From the NCBI GenBank assembly GCA_027494015.1, contig JAOSJP010000039.1, positions 263,287-327,286 on the forward strand: a DNA stretch of 64,000 nt. The letters are read 5' to 3'. The position numbers and the translations under genes were made by a program. Below the pieces are notes generated by a model. That model saw only the letters and a program-made list of their open reading frames with translations. It was not told the DNA's origin and ran no database searches. Of this stretch, positions 61,454 to 64,000 are shown in pieces. The stretch comes from Anaerolineae bacterium. GTDB lineage: Bacteria > Chloroflexota > Anaerolineae > Aggregatilineales > Aggregatilineaceae. Each line of letters begins with the position of its first letter. The stretch's first letter is position 1.

Positions 61454-62854
61454 ATGATCCCGGAAGAACCCAGGACGCCTTACGAAGACGATGAGTCTCC
61501 GCTCGACGAAGCCGCAAGCGATGCCGCCACACCCCCCGACGCGCCCGCTTCGCCCACCGACACGCTGATCCTGCCCCCGTCGGGCGGGCCGCCGCGCGTG
61601 GTCGCCGAGACGCCGGTCGGCGGCCTGCGCCCCGTGTACCGCGCCCCCAGTAGCGCCGAAGAGATACCGCTGCCCGCCGAAGAAGAAGTGCCGTTCACCG
61701 CCGAGGACGTGCCTGCGCTCGAAGCAGCGGACGAGGGCGCAGTGGCCGAGGCGGCAGAGGTGGTCAGCGAGACTCCGGTCGTCAGCGCAGAGGCAGAGCC
61801 GCCGGCGGAGCGCGAGCCAGACGACGACGCGATCCTTGCGGCGGAGCCGGAGCCGGAAGCTGAGCCGGTCGCCGCGCCAGAGCCGCGCAGCGCTGAGATG
61901 CTGGCTGAAACCGCTGAGGAGACCGCGACCGAAGTCATCGCCGAGATCGCAGACGCGGCTGCCGCAGAGGTGCCCGACCTGGAAGTGCCCGCATCGGTCG
62001 TGCGCGCCGTCAGCTCCGCCGCCGAAAGCCCGCCCGCCGAGCCGGAACCCGCCGTTGCCCCTGCCGCTACGGAAGAGGCGGCGGAGAGTCTGGACTCTGC
62101 GCAGGAGTGGGACGAAGATCTCTCGCCCGCGCTGGCTGCCGTGTTGTTCGGCTCGCCGCGCAGGCCGCCCGCCGAAGCTGCGCCGGAAGCCGCTCCCGCT
62201 GCCGGGCGGCCCTCCGAGACCGTCGCCGAGGCCGCCCCGCCCGCCGCCAGACCGCGCGCTGCGCAGGTTGCCGGGCCGATCCGCCTGACGGAGGAAACGC
62301 AGGCGCGGGCGCTGCCCCTCACAGCCGGGGAGCAGGCCGCGCCCGCGCCGGACGTGATGCTGACCGGCAAAGTGCGCCACACGCGCCTGGAGGAGCCGCT
62401 CAAGGACGAAGGGGGAGAGCGCGTCGTCGAGACCTGGGACTACTTCAAGCCGGACTATCCAGGGCTGGACGGACAGTTGGTGCGCGCCGTGCGCAGCGAG
62501 GAAGAGCGTTTCAGCGACGGATCGTGGCGCTGGCGCTACGAGCGCCAGTACGCCGACGGGGGCCGCGACCGCCGCGAAGTCCGCGCCAACGCCGACCGCA
62601 CCTACTTCGAGCGGGCTGACGAGATCGCGCTGCGCGATCCGGAAACGGGCAAGCGCCAGCAGATCAAAGAGGAAGCGGGTATGATTTTCGCCCCGCCGCC
62701 CCGCGAGGAGAAGCGCGGCCTGCTCAGCAGCCTGCTGCGGCGCGGTGATGACCAGCCGACCGGCCCGGCAAGCTGGCGCGCAGCGACGCCGGGCGAGATG
62801 CGCCAGGCAAGCAGAGACGGGGGGCGGGCGTTCAAGCGGGGACTTTTCGGCTGA
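61454..62854 (+). CDS. Acidic, mostly disordered protein with a basic C-terminal domain
   Basis: A 466-residue cytoplasmic protein, since no signal or helix is seen. Residues 1-300 are Ala/Glu/Pro-rich with few aromatic residues and many EPEPEAEP-like stretches. Residues about 300-410 are ordered-looking: KVRHTRLEEPLKDEGGERVV, ETWDYFKPDYPGLDGQLVRA, DGSWRWRYERQYADGGRDRR. The C-terminus is basic (EEKRGLLSSLLRRG). No family recognised. AAGGA is eight bases before the ATG. The charge asymmetry suggests a protein-interaction role, which is inference only. Confidence 0.72.
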   Translation: MIPEEPRTPYEDDESPLDEAASDAATPPDAPASPTDTLILPPSGGPPRVVAETPVGGLRPVYRAPSSAEEIPLPAEEEVPFTAEDVPALEAADEGAVAEAAEVVSETPVVSAEAEPPAEREPDDDAILAAEPEPEAEPVAAPEPRSAEMLAETAEETATEVIAEIADAAAAEVPDLEVPASVVRAVSSAAESPPAEPEPAVAPAATEEAAESLDSAQEWDEDLSPALAAVLFGSPRRPPAEAAPEAAPAAGRPSETVAEAAPPAARPRAAQVAGPIRLTEETQARALPLTAGEQAAPAPDVMLTGKVRHTRLEEPLKDEGGERVVETWDYFKPDYPGLDGQLVRAVRSEEERFSDGSWRWRYERQYADGGRDRREVRANADRTYFERADEIALRDPETGKRQQIKEEAGMIFAPPPREEKRGLLSSLLRRGDDQPTGPASWRAATPGEMRQASRDGGRAFKRGLFG

Positions 62855-62942
62855 CGACGCGCTTCGTTCCCGGAGGTAGCCGGGCCTGCGGGGTCTGATG
62901 GGATTTGACATTCAACACGGGCAACGCACACTGGGCGTCTTG

Positions 62943-62972
62943 TAGGGGAGGGTTTGCAAACCCTCCCCTACC
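62943..62972. repeat. Family D palindrome, variant
   Basis: GTAGGGGAGGGTTTG and its exact complement. A family F remnant (GACTTCGGAAGCC then TTTTT) is at 63010-63027, after the mscS 3' end on the other strand. Confidence 0.85.
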
Positions 62973-63048
62973 GGTAGGTTGCCGATCATGATCGCCAAAT
63001 CCCATTAGGGACTTCGGAAGCCTTTTTGCGCCGTGTCAGTTCGTCACG

Positions 63049-64000
63049 TCAGTTCGCCGCGTCGTCGGGCACCGGCGAGTCCTTGACCGTGCTGGTCGGC
63101 GGCTCCGGCTCCGGCGCAGGGAGCGCAGCGGCCAGGGCCGCCGAATCGGGCGCGCTGGCCGGCTGCACGAACACCGTGCGCGACGGGAAAGCGACCGATA
63201 CGCCGCGCTCGGCCAGCAGGCCCATGACCTTCAGGTTGATGTCCTGCCTGGCCGCCTGGAAGTCCGCCCAGGCAGGGGTGTTGATGAAGCAGATGATCAT
63301 GATGTCCAGCGAGCTGTCGCTGAAGGCCACGAACTGCACCACCACTGAGTCCTGCTCGATCAGCTCGTGAGCGCGCAGCATCTCGCGGATGGCCTGCACC
63401 ACCGAGAGCACCTGCTGCGGCGAGCTGTCGTAGGCGATGCCAAGCGTCATATCCAGGCGGCGCTTGCTCAGGCGCGACCAGTTGGTGATGTTGGCTTTCA
63501 TCACCGTGCTGTTGGGCACCGTGATCAGCGACTGGTCAGGCGCGCGGATGCGCGTGCTGCGAAAGCCGAGCGACTCGACTGATCCCTTGACCCCATCGAA
63601 GATGACGTAATCGCCGATCTGGAACGGCTCGTCGGCCAGGATGACGAAATAGCCGAAGAGATTGGCCAGCGTATCCTGCGCAGCCAGCGCGACAGCCAGG
63701 CCGCCGATGCCCAGCCCGGCGACCAGCCCGGCCACGTCGTAGCCCCAGGAGCCGATGACCGCCGCCGCGCCGAGCACGGCGATCAGCGCCCCGCCGACCT
63801 GCTTGATAACCGGGGTCAGGCGCGCGTCGAGCAGGCTGGGGGCAACCGAGGGGTGCACCGTGCGCCGGCTGAGCGCCAGGAGCATGTCCACCGCCGGCCC
63901 CACCAGACGGTACATTCCCCAAAAGAGGCCGATGGCGATCAGCGAGTTGACCAGCGGACTCAGCGCGTTGCGGACGGTCCGCGACGGCTCCAGGGCGAGC
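63049..64000 (-). CDS. mscS: MscS-family mechanosensitive channel, N-terminus beyond window
   Basis: Small-conductance osmotic channel or relative. The reverse strand stays open to the window edge, so the start lies outside; an ATG at 63915 is internal. The pore helix is GLVAGLGIGGLAVALAAQDT, followed by LANLFGYFVILADEPFQIGD and the beta domain YVIFDGVKGSVESLGFRSTR with IRAPDQSLITVPNSTVMKAN. A C-terminal alpha/beta part contains YDSSPQQVLSVVQAIREMLR. The last 40 residues are Pro/Ala-rich. Upstream residues (LVNSLIAIGLFWG) form a further helix, so it belongs to the multi-helix MscS type. Confidence 0.94.
   Translation of the reverse strand, partial: LALEPSRTVRNALSPLVNSLIAIGLFWGMYRLVGPAVDMLLALSRRTVHPSVAPSLLDARLTPVIKQVGGALIAVLGAAAVIGSWGYDVAGLVAGLGIGGLAVALAAQDTLANLFGYFVILADEPFQIGDYVIFDGVKGSVESLGFRSTRIRAPDQSLITVPNSTVMKANITNWSRLSKRRLDMTLGIAYDSSPQQVLSVVQAIREMLRAHELIEQDSVVVQFVAFSDSSLDIMIICFINTPAWADFQAARQDINLKVMGLLAERGVSVAFPSRTVFVQPASAPDSAALAAALPAPEPEPPTSTVKDSPVPDDAAN

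Overview
The window looks like a chromosomal piece of a Chloroflexota bacterium (Anaerolineae-like; moderate confidence). Grounds: high GC; many secreted or membrane proteins with Thr/Pro-rich spacers after a single signal or membrane anchor; a c-di-AMP pair (cdaA-cdaR); no outer-membrane assembly genes in view; and intergenic regions packed with GC-rich palindromic repeats. About 48 protein genes and one tRNA-Glu(UUC) are supported. There is no rRNA, CRISPR or prophage.

Layout. 1-8.2 kb: der (cut by the window edge), a tandem repeat array, argF, a TPR protein, cdaA-cdaR. 9-16.4 kb: an orphan oligopeptide-type binding protein, a DJ-1/PfpI protein, a sulfotransferase, a LysM glycoside hydrolase-like protein, a GAF protein. 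17-24 kb: a PpiC-type foldase, an unknown protein, a response regulator fused to a TadZ/CpaE-like ATPase, a sensor-like secreted protein, an AAA ATPase with a winged-helix front end. 24.4-35 kb: M23 peptidase with a propeller, YbaK deacylase, tRNA-Glu, M29 aminopeptidase, sat, an ABC exporter. 35.2-38.3 kb: an IS110-type transposase and, beyond a low-complexity junction, a truncated ABC-2 permease with its ATPase. 38.6-46 kb: pterin dehydratase, a Tp34-like protein, aldo/keto reductase, a second DJ-1 protein, then folE - PTR1-like reductase - folB - folK. 46-55 kb: ctaB, a PMT-type glycosyltransferase, an operon of APS reductase and an epimerase, a second epimerase, a YhhN protein. 55-64 kb: DegV, a 1160-residue multidomain Ser/Thr kinase, two surface or acidic proteins, and mscS (cut by the edge).

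Cooperating sets: folE, the reductase, folB and folK (with PCD 4 kb upstream) make reduced pterins and the folate precursor HPPK product; sat and the APS reductase are two steps of sulfate assimilation, with a sulfotransferase also present; cdaA/cdaR form the c-di-AMP module.

The most striking content is not protein coding. At least five families of short, transposase-less elements fill nearly every intergenic gap. Several have clear terminal inverted repeats and target duplications, and they are nested in one another, preferentially at the apex of the central palindrome of one family (A). Two families (A and B) occur with the same core but different terminal repeats. Heptanucleotide repeats and perfect 30-base palindromes add to this.

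Quality warnings. Four genes (foldase, AAA ATPase, glycosyltransferase, kinase) are each broken by one missing base in a homopolymer, and two stretches (about 36448-36696 and 47745-47862) are runs of C, G, T and A that look like assembly filler. Gene order across those two points should not be trusted.
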